Shown here in pieces: positions 23,169 to 34,012 of a stretch of 64,000 nt of DNA (the stretch's first letter is position 1; each line of letters opens with the position of its first letter). A model generated the notes under the pieces. It saw only the letters and a program-made list of their open reading frames with translations, did no database searches and had not been told where the DNA came from. The DNA lies in contig WPIO01000068.1 in assembly GCA_009760855.2 (NCBI GenBank), positions 1,632,501-1,696,500 of the forward strand. The letters are read 5' to 3'. The position numbers and the translations under genes are program-made. Source of the DNA: Cristatella mucedo (lineage: Eukaryota > Bryozoa > Phylactolaemata > Cristatellidae).

Positions 23169-23740
23169 CACAGCGGCGCAGCGTCCCTCCCTCAATTTCA
23201 AACCCTTCGCCATCCCAAAGAAGATTTCTATTTCTGATCTCTTGCTTTTTTCCCCCCATCCAACAACTGAAACGGCCGCACCAGCTAAACCAGACGGACT
23301 TATGGCGGGTGATTATTACTCGCGATTATACGATTGTGTATGGCTAAGGCCCTATAAAAAAAAAGTCGGCGCCCTGAGGTAGGCTGGCTGATGTGTTGAG
23401 AGTTCGGTATAGGCAGTGGAGCGGACCTGATCTCTAGGCCGCAGTCTACGCCGTTAGTGCAGGTCGTGGCTGCTGCTGAACGCAGGTAACTGTCCGTCCG
23501 CTGCCGTCAAATATACTCGTCTCGCATGCTGTGGGTACGGACTTTTTATGTCAAGGTCAAGAGCGCTCTTCGTCGTTGCCATCGATATCGGCGCATGTGC
23601 GTGCATCGGTGCAGCACCGTACACGCAGCAAGCGAAGCTCTCAAAGAGCCTCGCCGAGTCGCGGGCCTCGCCGCCCGCCGCTCCAGAGCCATTCGCTTGC
23701 ACAGAGCTGCGAGTCGCCGAGAGCTGGTGCAGATCCGTGC
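23169..23740. other. No recognisable gene
   Basis: Three overlapping 86-90 codon frames at 23,526-23,808 have no identifiable domain. The right end passes into the 3' flank shared with copies 1 and 5. Confidence 0.4.
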
Positions 23741-24343
23741 ACGTCTGGGCTTCCACTTTTGTTCGCGTGCCCGTGCATGTTGGCGCTAGTACGATCCCAA
23801 TAGCGTGAATGCAACCGTGACAGCGAGGCCAGTTATTTTCTTCACTTGTCAGGGCTCGGCGCTCGCCTTTTCGCTGTTGCTCAAGTCTTTTGGAGTGCGA
23901 ATAAACATATTAAGTAAACTGCTATGTTTAATTATTAATTGTAGCAATTAGTAGGGAGCCCTCAAAAACGTTGTGACGCTGATAGTGCTGGTTTGGCCCC
24001 TGTGCTTAAGAGTCAAACGAAGTGATGCTGAGAACATTTAATTCGAGGATGTGTCAATATATACTTGCACATATTTACATAAATATATATATATATGTAT
24101 ATTAATAAATCGCTAACATTGCGTACGATGGTGGTGAGCATACTGCACGCCAGTTTTAGTTGATCAGCTGGAATGCTGTTAAATCACACGAATGAACTTG
24201 AATAGTGAACAAAGGCGCACCACTCTCCGTCTTTATCTCGCTGTCTATTTCCACTTTCGCTTTCGCCGACGCCGCCATGATTGTTCCAGTGGCCAAATCG
24301 TACCGCCGACCCAGTATTCCGTTCACTTGCCGGCGACGCGTCT

Positions 24344-24590
24344 TTAGAGTGACGGTGCTAGCGTCAGGCTCGGCTTTCCCCTTTTCAGGACGCACGAGCA
24401 CTCGCTGTGATGCAGCAGCGAGCGTGCCGTGTACACCTTGCTCGGTACGCTTTGTTTGGCCACCAAAACCGTCGCTCGCTGTGTTATCTGGATGCAATCG
24501 TACGAGCGCTCGTTTTTGCAATCCGGTTGGCAGATTTCCATGCTGATAAACTGCGGAAAGCGCTCGCTGTCTTGATCCTCCCACTTAGGG
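24344..24590 (-). pseudogene. IL-17-like copy 3: orphan exon 2
   Basis: The acceptor 'cttgcag' at 24,591-24,597 is followed by an exon encoding PKWEDQDSERFPQF, EICQPDC, YDC, ATVLV and HHSECSCVLKR, almost identical to exon 2 of copies 1 and 5. One extra G in a G run after VLKR shifts the end and extends the frame to 24,344. About 300 bp of intron-like sequence is kept to about 24,905, then homology stops and no exon 1 follows, so the copy was truncated at the 5' side. The hairpin motif of its 3' flank is kept in decayed form at 24,111-24,123. Confidence 0.7.
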
Positions 24591-25531
24591 CTGCAAGAAG
24601 CAAGTGCGAACATTCAGCGTGGCCAACTGTGACCGTGGGTAGGTGGAGCTAAATACGCTTCGCGGCAAGAGTCCACAATTAAGCAAAATAGAGAGTGAAA
24701 AAGATATATATGGAACATTTTAGATAGAAACGGTCAGGAATGTGGATATTGAGATTGAAAAAGAGTTATAGATACCGATAAACAAAAAGATAAAGCAAGA
24801 AAAAAGGATAGAGACGTGGTTAGAACTTGGTAGAGATAGAGAGATATATACACAGCTATAGAAATAGAAATGGAGATAAAGTCAGATAGAGATAAACAGA
24901 CGGTAGCTGTTGCCGATCTCGATGCTTGTCGATGATGGCTGAAACCCAAAGCTGAAGCGTGCCAATGGGCCCGAGGATCTTCTGAGCGCCACTTTTGACG
25001 CATATGCGTAATGACCTAATCGTTACTACTCGAAGCAGAGAAAACTGCTTTGCATTGCTACAGTCTTGCGGTGTTCTTCTTATCCTTCCTTGCTCACCTT
25101 TCATATGCCGGAGGAAGAAACAGTCCTCCACTGCCGGCGCAATAGCCATTCCAGCGCTGGCTCCAATGCTGAATGGACGCAGATCGGTTCGTTTTCCTGG
25201 GCGTTTAAATGCCTGAATTGAAAGCTGGATGAAAGTGCAACGTCCGCCATGCTATCGGAAAGAACTGAGACACGTCTCGATGTGAGTCTGCGAAGGCTTC
25301 CGCTCGCCCCCAATCGTGCCGTAGTTATGGCGTAGTCGCTCTCTGCCTCTGCTCTCTGCTTCCGCTCAAGCGCAGCTTTAGCGGCGATTCTTGGGCTGTT
25401 TTAGCCTTAGCAATTATCACTAGCTTCAATTTATTTTATTGCTCGTGCCAGCTCAAAATCAGAGAAACAAGTGCAAGAATAGTATTGGTGAAAAATGTAT
25501 TAGTACTGATAATGATCCATACAATCCTGCA

Positions 25532-25565
<34 letters not shown>

Positions 25566-25570
25566 CAGAT

Positions 25571-25583
25571 CGCCAACGTGGCG
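25571..25583 (-). promoter_or_regulatory. Triloop hairpin downstream of copy 4
   Basis: In gene sense CGCCA-CGT-TGGCG, a perfect 5-bp stem, in the 3' flank duplicated with copy 2. Confidence 0.5.
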
Positions 25584-25710
25584 TACGAGGGTAGCATGCG
25601 TACAGCACGCCATAATGGTATCGTCCCAAAGCGGACGCTTAGTAAGGAATAGGAACGCAGCCTTGTACGAGCGTAGTCAGCGAAGCCTCTCTATCTCGCT
25701 CGGTGCTCTA

Positions 25711-25712
<2 letters not shown>

Positions 25713-25755
<43 letters not shown>

Positions 25756-25910
25756 ATCTCTTGATCTCTCACTCCGTCTGCCTGAATGTCTGTCTGCCTG
25801 TCTACCTGTCTTTCTATCTGTCCGTTTGTCTGTCTATCTGTCTGTTCGCCTGTCTGTCTGTCTGTCTGTCTGCCTGCCTGCCTGCCTGTCTGTCTGTCTC
25901 TCAGCTTGTC
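25713..25910. repeat. (TC)n and (TCTG)n microsatellite
   Basis: A short TC run (25,713-25,753) followed by TCTG/CCTG tetramers to about 25,910, in the 3' flank of copy 4. Confidence 0.9.
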
Positions 25911-26094
25911 TGTCTATTTCTCTCACTCACTCTACATCGTCTCTCACTCTTGATCAGCACAGCTAACTATAATCGTCTACTGAGCTCCTCACTCGTTCGG
26001 AAAGCTGCGGCTAGGATTGTTCACGCGGCAACATCGAGCCGCCGTCCAGCCAGTTCTCCGTCTGTCCGGCTGGCGATAAAAGGCTGCGTCAGCG

Positions 26095-26991
26095 TCAGGC
26101 TGGGCTTTCCTCTTTGAGGACGCACGAGCACTCGCTGTGATGCAGCAGCGAGCGTGCCTCGTACACCTGGACGCTCTGGGCGCTTCGCTTCGCCACCAGA
26201 ACCGTCACTCGCTGCGTTATCTGGGTGCAATTGTACGAGCGATATTTGTCCACATCTGGTTCGCACATTTCCATGCTGATGATCGGCGGAAAGCGTTCGT
26301 CGTCTTGATCGTCCCACTTAAATCTGTAAGGGACGATCGCAAGCGTTCAGCTGGAGCGACGGTGAGGAGGAAACTGCGAGGGATTTAAATGCAGACAAGG
26401 AGATATAAGCAGAGGAGGAGATTTAGGTGGACGTAGAAATATACAGAGATGAAAATAGAGAGAGCTAGCCTTGGAGGTATGAGAGATGGAAGTAAATGTA
26501 AAGCGCCTAGAAAGAGATTCGGTTCTCTGATGGCGCTTTATGAAGTGCATTATTATTATTATTATTGCTAAAGATGGAAGTAGAGACAGGGATTTGATGC
26601 GACAGTCGCTGCAGCGATTCCATTTCTTAGGGCGTCGGAGGACTATGCAGCAGACGCACGCCAGAAGCTCACCTGCCGACTATAGTCGTTTTACATTCGC
26701 TGAGACGTAATCGCGGGTGAAGTTCACCGCCGGCTTTCGTGTCGCGACAGGGCTGGCGTTGGCTCGCCGCGCTTCTTCCAGAAGGCACTGTTCGCGGCAC
26801 TCGTCCGTCACCACGTATTCCAGAGCGTCCGTCGCCTGGCTGACCGCGATCGAGCCGCCGCTAGTAGATGCGCTCCGCTGCAGCCGCTCTGGTGTCGGCG
26901 TGCCGAGGGCGAAGCGTGTCAGCGGCAGCAGCAGCAACAGCAGCAGCATCGTGCCGCTGTGGACGACGAGCGTAGGCGTGACTCCGTTCAT
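26095..26991 (-). pseudogene. IL-17-like copy 4, frameshifted at the end of exon 1
   Basis: Exon 1 is 26,991-26,673 and exon 2 is 26,323-26,095, with a 349-bp intron. It is almost identical to copy 2: the same signal peptide style, DECREQC, and exon 2 with MCEPDV, YNC, TVLV and ECSC. One missing base (ttttacattc against ttttaccattc, near 26,694) makes exon 1 319 bp instead of 320 and brings a stop codon just before the donor. All other parts are intact, so the gene is either recently dead or mis-assembled. Its promoter position is filled by a long AT microsatellite. It is divergently paired, head to head, with copy 5. Confidence 0.68.
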
Positions 26992-27115
26992 GGCTTCAAG
27001 GGCTGTCGCTAGCTGATAGATGCAAAGGATGTGGATTGCAGCGCTCTCTCGACCTTGCGATGCCTGCGAGCCCATCAGTCGGAGGCAGTGCCTGCGACGC
27101 CACGAGGCTCCGTTG

Positions 27116-27273
<158 letters not shown>

Positions 27274-27274
27274 C

Positions 27275-27364
27275 AAGGTCTGTCAAGTGACTAGAAAGTG
27301 ATTTAGCTCTCTGGGGCGCAAACGAGTGTCCTACTATCATTGTTATGATTATGATTATTATTAC
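27275..27364 (+). mobile_element. L2-type tail
   Basis: 'gtgactagaaagtgatttag', 'ctctctggggcgc' and a TTATGATTATTATT tail. It is a short remnant between copies 4 and 5. Confidence 0.55.
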
Positions 27365-27901
27365 CATCTGTCGAAAAGTCCAGCGTGCCGGCCACCAGCT
27401 GCCACCTTTACCGATTGTCCTCAACGTTTCACAGCGAGTTTTCAAAGAGTGAGTACGAAATCGGTTGGCCGCCGCCTCAGCAGGCGCAGATTTCGTACGC
27501 CCTAGCGCTCGGTAGTCGCTCGATTGCTGGCATCAGCATAGCGGACCGCAGCGGGTCACGTGTCGCAGTCACGCGGCAGGCACGCCGCAGCGGACTCGGT
27601 GTGACCTGGTGCACGGCTGCTTCCTCTCCGTCCATGTACGCATCTCTACGAAACGGGCTTTTCTGTTTGCCTCGTTCGTGTTCGTGCGTCGTGTTAGCTA
27701 AAGCTGACTGACCGCTCGCTCACATTAGTCAGCCTTGACCTCAACCATGGCCTCTGTTTTACTTCTCCGACGCCATTTATCTTTGCCACAACTGTGGTAG
27801 TTGACGCCGCTCAATGTCGGCAGCAGTGCATAGGCGTGCGTTTCCTACTAAGATGCACGGGCCTGCAACTGTCGCGCCCAGAAACAACATGCAGAAAACC
27901 T

Positions 27902-28999
27902 ATGGCTGATTTGCGACGGATTACGTTCGATAATGAAGTGGGCCGCGCCATTGGCCTGCTGCTTCTGCTCGTGACGCGCATCGCCCTCGGCGCGCCGACG
28001 ACGCCAGCGCAGCAGCAGAACGGAACTACCGGCAGCATCGACAACACCGATGGGGTGATGGCGGACAGCCAGGCGATGGACGCTGCTCAGCACGTGGTGA
28101 CGAACGAGTGCGTCGAACCGTGCCTTCTGGACAAAGCGCGGCAAGCCAACGCCAACCGCGTCGTGACACGAATACCCGGGATCAGCGTCACGCAAACCAA
28201 CGTCTGGGCGAACGGCAGACCAACTAATTGCAACAGGTCAGCAGCGAATGAGGGTCTTATGTAGCGTTCTGTGACGCGAATAGGAAACGAAATGACATCG
28301 CGACAGCGAGTGCCCCTTTGACTTTGTGTCTCTATTTATTTAGTTCTATCTCTATCAAACACCCATAAATTTCTGCATAAATTAAGATCAAGCTTTACAT
28401 CTATATGTATGTATGCGTCTATCTTTATCAAGTTCTAGCAACGTCTCCGTCTTTTTCTCAAGCTCTATCTTTTTTATCTCTAACTCTTTCTCAATTTCCA
28501 TATTCACATCCACAACTCTTTCTCTCTCTAGCGTTTTAAATGCATATATCTCTCTCCCGCTCGCTATTTCAGCGACTAGCGGACGCTTGACGTGAAGCGG
28601 ATGTAGCACTACCTACCCAATGTAGCGCCACCTACCTGATGTCGCGTAGCGCTACCTATCCGATGTTGCGCCACCTACCCGATGTCGCGTAGCGCCACCT
28701 ACCCGATGTAGCGTCACCTACCTGAGGTCGCGTTTGCACACGCTTATCGCTCGCACTTGCCCGCCCCTTGCAGCTTAAAGTGGGAGGATCAAGACAGCGA
28801 GCGCTTTCCGCAGTTTATCAGCATAGAAATCTGCCAACCGGATTGCAAAAACGAGCGCTCGTACGATTGCATCCAGATAACACAGCGAGCGACGGTTTTG
28901 GTGGCCAAACAAAGCGTCCCGAGCAAGGTGTACATGGCACGCTCGCTGCTGCATCACAGCGAGTGCTCGTGCGTCCTGAAAAGGGAACGTCGAGCCTGA
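27902..28999 (+). CDS. IL-17-like copy 5 with a replaced 5' end
   Basis: From about 27,957 onward the locus is nearly identical to copy 1, with exon 1 ending at 28,236 and exon 2 at 28,774-28,999. The usual ATG, the first part of the signal peptide and the TATA promoter are missing. Unrelated sequence lies upstream, but its frame is open and offers ATGs at 27,902 or 27,794. Starting at 27,902 gives MADLRRITFDNEVGRAIGLL and then the remaining leucine core ending ALGAP, which could still act as a signal peptide. The joined frame is open throughout and has all eight family cysteines. The donor is GTCAGC instead of GTAAGC. The intron (537 bp) has a tandem repeat near its acceptor. This is either a 5'-truncated pseudogene or a chimeric gene; expression data would decide. 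Confidence 0.5.
28600..28735 (+). repeat. Short tandem repeat before the exon 2 acceptor of copy 5
   Basis: Six or seven units alternating between about 19 and 24 bp, built on 'gatgtagcgccacctaccc' with a 'gatgtcgcgtagcgcc' variant. Copy 1 has a single unit at the matching place. Confidence 0.85.
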
Positions 29000-29226
29000 C
29001 GCTAGCACCGTCACTCTAAAGACGCATCGCCGGCAAGTGGACGGAATACTAGGTCGGCGGTACGATTTGGCCACCGGAACAATCATGGCGGCGTCGGCGA
29101 AAGCGAAAGTGGAAATAGACAGCGAGATAAAGACGTATGGATGGATATTTGGAGAGAGGTGCGCCTCAATCACTATTCAAGTTCATTCGTGTGATTTACC
29201 AGCATTCCAGCTGATCACCTAAAACT

Positions 29227-29267
29227 GGCGTGCAGTATGCACGCCACCGTCGTACCCCACGTTGGCG
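29227..29267 (+). promoter_or_regulatory. Twin hairpins downstream of copy 5
   Basis: The same pair as at copy 1: GGCGTGCA-GTA-TGCACGCC at 29,227-29,245 and CCCCA-CGT-TGGCG at 29,255-29,267 (one stem mismatch), 256 nt past the stop. Confidence 0.5.
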
Positions 29268-29618
29268 ATTTAATGATACACATATATATACATACATATA
29301 CATATATATATATCTTTATTTAAATGTGTGCAAGCATTTGTTAACTCATGATTTTATAATATATTCTCAGCATCAACTCGCTTAACTCTTAAGCACTGGG
29401 CCAAACCAGCGCTACCAGCATCACCGCGTTTATGAGGGCTCCCTAAAAACTGCCTTGTTTACTTGCATTCTGAAAAAACTGAGCACCAGCGAAAAAGCGA
29501 CCGCCGAGCCCTGACAAGTGAAGATAACTGGCCTCGTTGTCACTGTTGTGTTCTCGCTAATAAGGTCATGCGAGCGCTGACATGCACGGGCACGTGAACG
29601 AAAGTGAAAGTGTAGACA

Positions 29619-29725
29619 TGTGCCGAGCTTGTTTGGCTTAGCGGTTAAGGTGCTTGCCCCAAGCATCCGTTGTCTGTGATTTTATTAAACAGTCGAGGTC
29701 GTGGGCTCGGTCACAGAGATTAACG
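29619..29725 (+). mobile_element. tRNA-derived SINE, family B, 3'-truncated
   Basis: Head and B box are as at 9,939. The tail is replaced by 'aataataatcataataatc' where homology to the copy 1 locus ends. Confidence 0.75.
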
Positions 29726-30169
29726 TAATAATAATCATAATAATCACACGTGCATTGCAATGTGCCGGATACATAGATTTGGATTAGTTGGTGCAAATGA
29801 CTTGGCAACAAAGTAAATTCACGTAGCCGATGTCTCATAGATTTTATTTAGCATATCTTCGGATGACGGAAATTGGTCGCTGTGACTACGGGTTCACTTG
29901 CGTCACAGATTAGTGAAGGCTCTCTGAATGCCCGAATATTTGCAAATTTTTCCCCGTAACGCTTCAGGAAAGATATTTACGTCGTAAATAGTTTACCCGA
30001 AGTTAGCGAGCGTTCATGCCCAAGACAAAACTTTGACCTCCTATGCATCTATAAGCGACAACGTGGGTTGAAACGAGCTCATAAGCGACAGCATTGGTTG
30101 AAACGAGCTCCTTTTGAAGAGATCGGCAGCCTGGAGCACCCGTCACTGGTATTATCCCATTATTTGCAC

Positions 30170-31440
30170 GGACGTTTGTTCAATGATCGGTAGTCTCCGA
30201 GCGTCTGCCTTTGGAGTAGTGCAAGAAACCTTTTAAGAAACCATTTACACTGGATTTTCAGGTTTCTAATAACCAAGGTCGACTGTAGTACTGCCTTCAG
30301 CAGTCCGACCTTGCCAGCATTCCCCGACCGCCCGCCTGAAAGTCCTTCCCTCGCGCACCTAGTGAGTGGGCGGCTGCCCAAGGCTGCCGCTCCCGCAGTA
30401 AATCTGTGCCTCTCCTAACCTGAGAGGAAGTTAAATTTCGCAACGCGCAGCACAGGGGCTGAGTCAAAGCACATCGTGAGGACTCAGAATTGCGACTGGT
30501 AATGGCGAAGCAGGATTCCGCCGTTGCCCGGAGCATGGCCGTGAAGACCGTACTCCTCGCTTCTAAGCGGGGGCGTCGCCGGTGGAAGTGAAATCACGCG
30601 GCCGGCCGCCACGCTCTCTGCAGCCGAACGGGCTGATTGCAAAATCACTTCCGCACGTACCAGTGTGTGCTTAATTTGCTTAAGATGGCCGAGCGGTTAG
30701 GCGCCTGAGGGCTCCTGAGCTCAGCTTCCTTGTCTTTAGCTATGCCGAGGAGGACAAGCAGTGACACCTGTTGCCAGCCACCGTGCTCTCACGGTATTGT
30801 GCGATGCGTTAGCTCAGAGATGGTTGGTCATCAAAAGGACGCCATGTTTAGAGACAACCACGGAAAGGCTTAAGCGTCTCTTCGTAAAGAGCTCCATCGA
30901 ATAGACGACGCCAGTTTAAAAATAGCTTGACTTGTTTCACTCACGCTAGATGTTTCATCTATCCGATAGGAAAAAACTTGTTTTCCGTTCCGATTTTCTC
31001 CTTTTAAATGGCTCGGAAGTCTGGCAAGCAGCGGCTGACCTGCTATCCACAATGAATGCTTTTGAACAGCGAAAGCGCCAGTGCGCGTTCACCGAATGAC
31101 TCGTTAAAACTGCACTTGAATGCTCCGGCTACTGAAAGATTGCATGCTCGCGGCATCGCGCCTCAACATATTAGTAGTGGTGGTCGCATCAGTGCAGAGC
31201 TGCCAGTAAGAATCCGTAGCAATGTGCGATATCGAGGTTTGGCCATTAAAAATACCCGGAAGTTGGACCGCCGTTTTACTCACGACGAAGTACGCAATAG
31301 GAGTACGTATCGGCGGAACTGCATTCCAGGCACACGACCGTTGCCTGGTTGGGCAGAGCATATCCGAGGAAGCGGGGGGGGGGGGGCGTCACCGGCGGAA
31401 GTGCATGCAAGCGGCCGGCCCCCGAGCACTTAAATAAAAT
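30170..31440 (+). repeat. Dispersed ~1-kb repeat, copy 3, with tRNA-Leu/Ser-like head
   Basis: Matches 2,440-3,560 in inverted orientation. Contains 'aagatggccgagcggttagg' at about 30,684-30,705, which resembles the 5' quarter and A box of tRNA-Leu/Ser, then 'ttcaccgaatgactcgttaa' shared with 34.1 kb. A long G run lies near 31,373-31,386. No gene recognised. Confidence 0.6.
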
Positions 31441-31479
31441 TAAAAAAAAAGTAAAAGTAAAAGCCAATTTGACAGTCTC

Positions 31480-31626
31480 TTTTCTATAGCGACAAAAGAG
31501 CTTCGCAGCTATCACCAGCGCTTGCAGCGACGATAAAGGATCGCCCTCCGCAGGATTCGAATCCACGACCTCGGGGCCGAGGTCGTGAAAAGCAACAGCC
31601 TTACCTAGTGTGCCATCACGGCTCAC
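31480..31626 (-). mobile_element. tRNA-derived SINE, family A
   Basis: Reverse complement of the consensus: 'gcaggattcgaatccacgac' gives a perfect GGTTCGAATCC-type B box on minus, and 'gcaacagccttacctagtgt' gives the A-box side. Confidence 0.9.
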
Positions 31627-31884
31627 CAACGCGCTTAGCAAGCGGATGGAACGAGAAGTAACGAGCAGTAACGCTCGTAATTACCAATCGCAGTGCTCTT
31701 ACAGTATCTGCGATGCGTTCGCCTAGAAAAGGTTCGTCATCGGTCAACACGACCACATGGCCGGAGACAGTTGCGGAAAGTCTTAGGCGCCTCCATGTAC
31801 AGAGAGTACAGCTCCATCAAGATGGTAACGCCAGTTTAAGACTAGCTAGACTGGCGTCAATCACGCTAGATTTAGCAAACGTCC

Positions 31885-34012
31885 TGTAGTTTGGTTCGCC
31901 CATCAGAGAGCCAGCCGATGATTAACGCCAACGGTTTATGGCAAAAGGCCCGGAGCAGCAAGACGCACGACTGCCTTCACCCCCTTCTCACACTCGAGTC
32001 CCTCCTCCTCCACTCCTCCAGTCCACCATCTCCCCACCAGCAGGTTACCGGCCTGTATCCATCCACATCACAGGCAGACCTCAGCTGTGCACCGGCCGAC
32101 CCTGATGGTGAATCCACCATCTGGCCACCAGCTGGTAACGGGCCTGTGTCCATCCCACATCGCAGGCGCACCACAGCTGAGCACCGGCCGACCCTGATGG
32201 TGAGCGGGTTACTGGCCTGTGCCCACGCCACATCACAGGCTCATCAGAGGAGCCGGCATACAATACATACATACACACGTACATACGAACTACACGCCCC
32301 CTTGACCTTAAGGTCATAAGTTTGCAGCACCAACACATGTAGCTGCAATGTACAGGGCAGCATGAACGAGCCTATCTAAGCAGCAATGAACGAGCTTATC
32401 TATAAACGATACAAACTAGACCTTACACATCCTCGACACAGCTGCTAACATCAATAGCTGACCCCACAGGCTACCTGACGGCTGATCGCAAGAGGCTAGC
32501 TGGTGCACGGCCTTTTGCGACCAATCGGCAACGTGAGCCACAGGCCACCGTCATCGAGCTGACGTCCACAGCCACTGTTTTTCGGACCTCAACCGTCGTC
32601 GCTCCATCCGCCTCTGCCTACTCTGCCGATTCTTCCGCCGCGTCTCCAATATACGCAGCTGCTTCAATGTCCTGCGTACCCTCTCCAACCTGGGCAGTCT
32701 CTCCGGCCTGCACAATCTCTGCGGCCTGCACATATTCTTCCTCCTGGACAGCCTCTCCGTCCTGTGCAGACTGTGCAGACTCTTCAGTCTGCACACACTC
32801 TCCGGCCTGCGCATCGTCACAGCCCACCGGCTGGTCGCAGGCCAACGTCACCGACGTGGTTTGAGCTGCATTGTAGGCCACTAACTCTGTCGTGGACGCC
32901 ACCTCCTCTCTCACGGATGCCGCCGACCCTGTCGCGGACGCAACCGACCCTGTCGCGGACGCCGCCGATCCTGTCGCGGACGCCGCCGACTCAGTCTCGG
33001 ACGCCGCCAACTCGGTCGCGGACGCCGCCGACTCTATCGCGGACGCCGCCGCCGACTCTCCATGCATCGTCTCACTCTCTGTCATCTCAGCCACACCGCT
33101 GACCGTTGCCTCACACAGCGCGGTTGCTTCGTGGAACGCCATCGCAGCCTGATCAACCGTTACCGCTTTGAGAGCCCTTGCCTGCCGCCACGGGGTGGCA
33201 GCCTGACAAATCTCTGTCGCCCGGCACACAGTCGGTGACCGCTGCTGCCGCTTCCGGTCGCTCCTGTCGGCCCTCTCAGTCCGACCAGCCTTTACCCGAT
33301 CAGCGTGCAGCAATCGCGCTCTACCGGCCGGGGAGGTGAATGCCCTCACTAGGGCCTCGCGAAGCTTGGCATAGTCATCCTGAACTTCCTGCGGGAGCCC
33401 CGAGGCAAACGTGAAGGCCCCGCCTTGCATCGCAAGGAGCAAAAACAAGTGGCACTCACTCGGTTCGTAGCCACTTTTCTCGATCTCCCTCTCGAAGTTC
33501 AGCAGCCAGCCAAAGAAGTCTCCGGAGCCATCGAAGCCTAGGGACGCTGCACAAGACATCTCCCAGGGTGTAATCGGCTCCATCCCACGAAATAGCTTAT
33601 AGTTTGGTTCGCCCATCAGAGAGCCAGCCGATGAATAACGCCAACGGTTTATTGCACAAGGCGCGGAGCAGCAAGACGCACGACTGCCTTCGCCCCCCTT
33701 CTCACACTCGAGTACCTCCTCCTCCACTCCTCCAGTCCACCATCTCCCCTCCAGTAGGTTACCGGCCTTTGTCCATTCCACATCACAGGCGGACCTCAGC
33801 TGTGCACCGGCCGACCCTGATGGTGAATCCACCACCATCTGGCCACCAGCTGGTTACGGGCCTGTGTCCATCCCACATCGCAGGCTGACCACAGCTGAGC
33901 ACCGGCCGACCCTGATGGTGAGCGGGTTACTGGCCTGTGCCCATGCCACATCACAGGCTCATCAGAGAAGCTGGCATGCAATACATACATACACACGTAC
34001 ATACGAACTACA
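31885..34012 (-). mobile_element. Complete gag-only LTR retrotransposon
   Basis: Two direct repeats, 31,885-32,294 (410 bp) and 33,598-34,012 (415 bp), have TG...CA ends with short inverted termini (TGTAGTT/AACTACA; the inner TG of the second LTR is TA). They are flanked by a perfect 5-bp target duplication CGTCC (31,880-31,884 and 34,013-34,017). A purine tract (aaggtcaagggggcg on minus) abuts the 3' LTR. The 1.3-kb interior holds only a gag-like ORF; no protease, reverse transcriptase or integrase is present. This is a non-autonomous element that needs a helper. I could not identify a primer-binding site. Confidence 0.85.
32618..33616 (-). CDS. Gag-like protein of the LTR element
   Basis: A 332-residue product if translation starts at MGEPNYKL inside the LTR, or 321 from the next ATG at 33,583. 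The N-terminal third (FFGWLLNFEREIEKSGY, LLLAMQGGAFTFASGL, YAKLREALVRAFTSP) has the helical pattern of a retrotransposon gag capsid domain. The C-terminal half is low-complexity Ala/Ser/Glu/Thr: short ASATE/ASATG repeats, then a Gln/Glu-rich tail. No CCHC zinc knuckle is seen. Frames on the opposite strand arise from the same repeats. It presumably packages its own RNA using enzymes supplied in trans; that part is inference. Confidence 0.65.
   Translation of the reverse strand: MGEPNYKLFRGMEPITPWEMSCAASLGFDGSGDFFGWLLNFEREIEKSGYEPSECHLFLLLAMQGGAFTFASGLPQEVQDDYAKLREALVRAFTSPAGRARLLHADRVKAGRTERADRSDRKRQQRSPTVCRATEICQAATPWRQARALKAVTVDQAAMAFHEATALCEATVSGVAEMTESETMHGESAAASAIESAASATELAASETESAASATGSAASATGSVASATGSAASVREEVASTTELVAYNAAQTTSVTLACDQPVGCDDAQAGECVQTEESAQSAQDGEAVQEEEYVQAAEIVQAGETAQVGEGTQDIEAAAYIGDAAEESAE

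Noticed and set aside
28600-28735. CRISPR-like array
   Set aside because: Units are adjacent with no unique spacers, in an intron of an animal gene; a simple tandem repeat.
30684-30760. Functional tRNA-Leu gene
   Set aside because: Only the 5' part and A box resemble a tRNA; no matching acceptor stem or T arm follows.
32764-33152. Plus-strand Pro/Ser/Thr and Asp/Ala repeat frames
   Set aside because: They are opposite the repetitive tail of the gag-like ORF and mirror its repeats.
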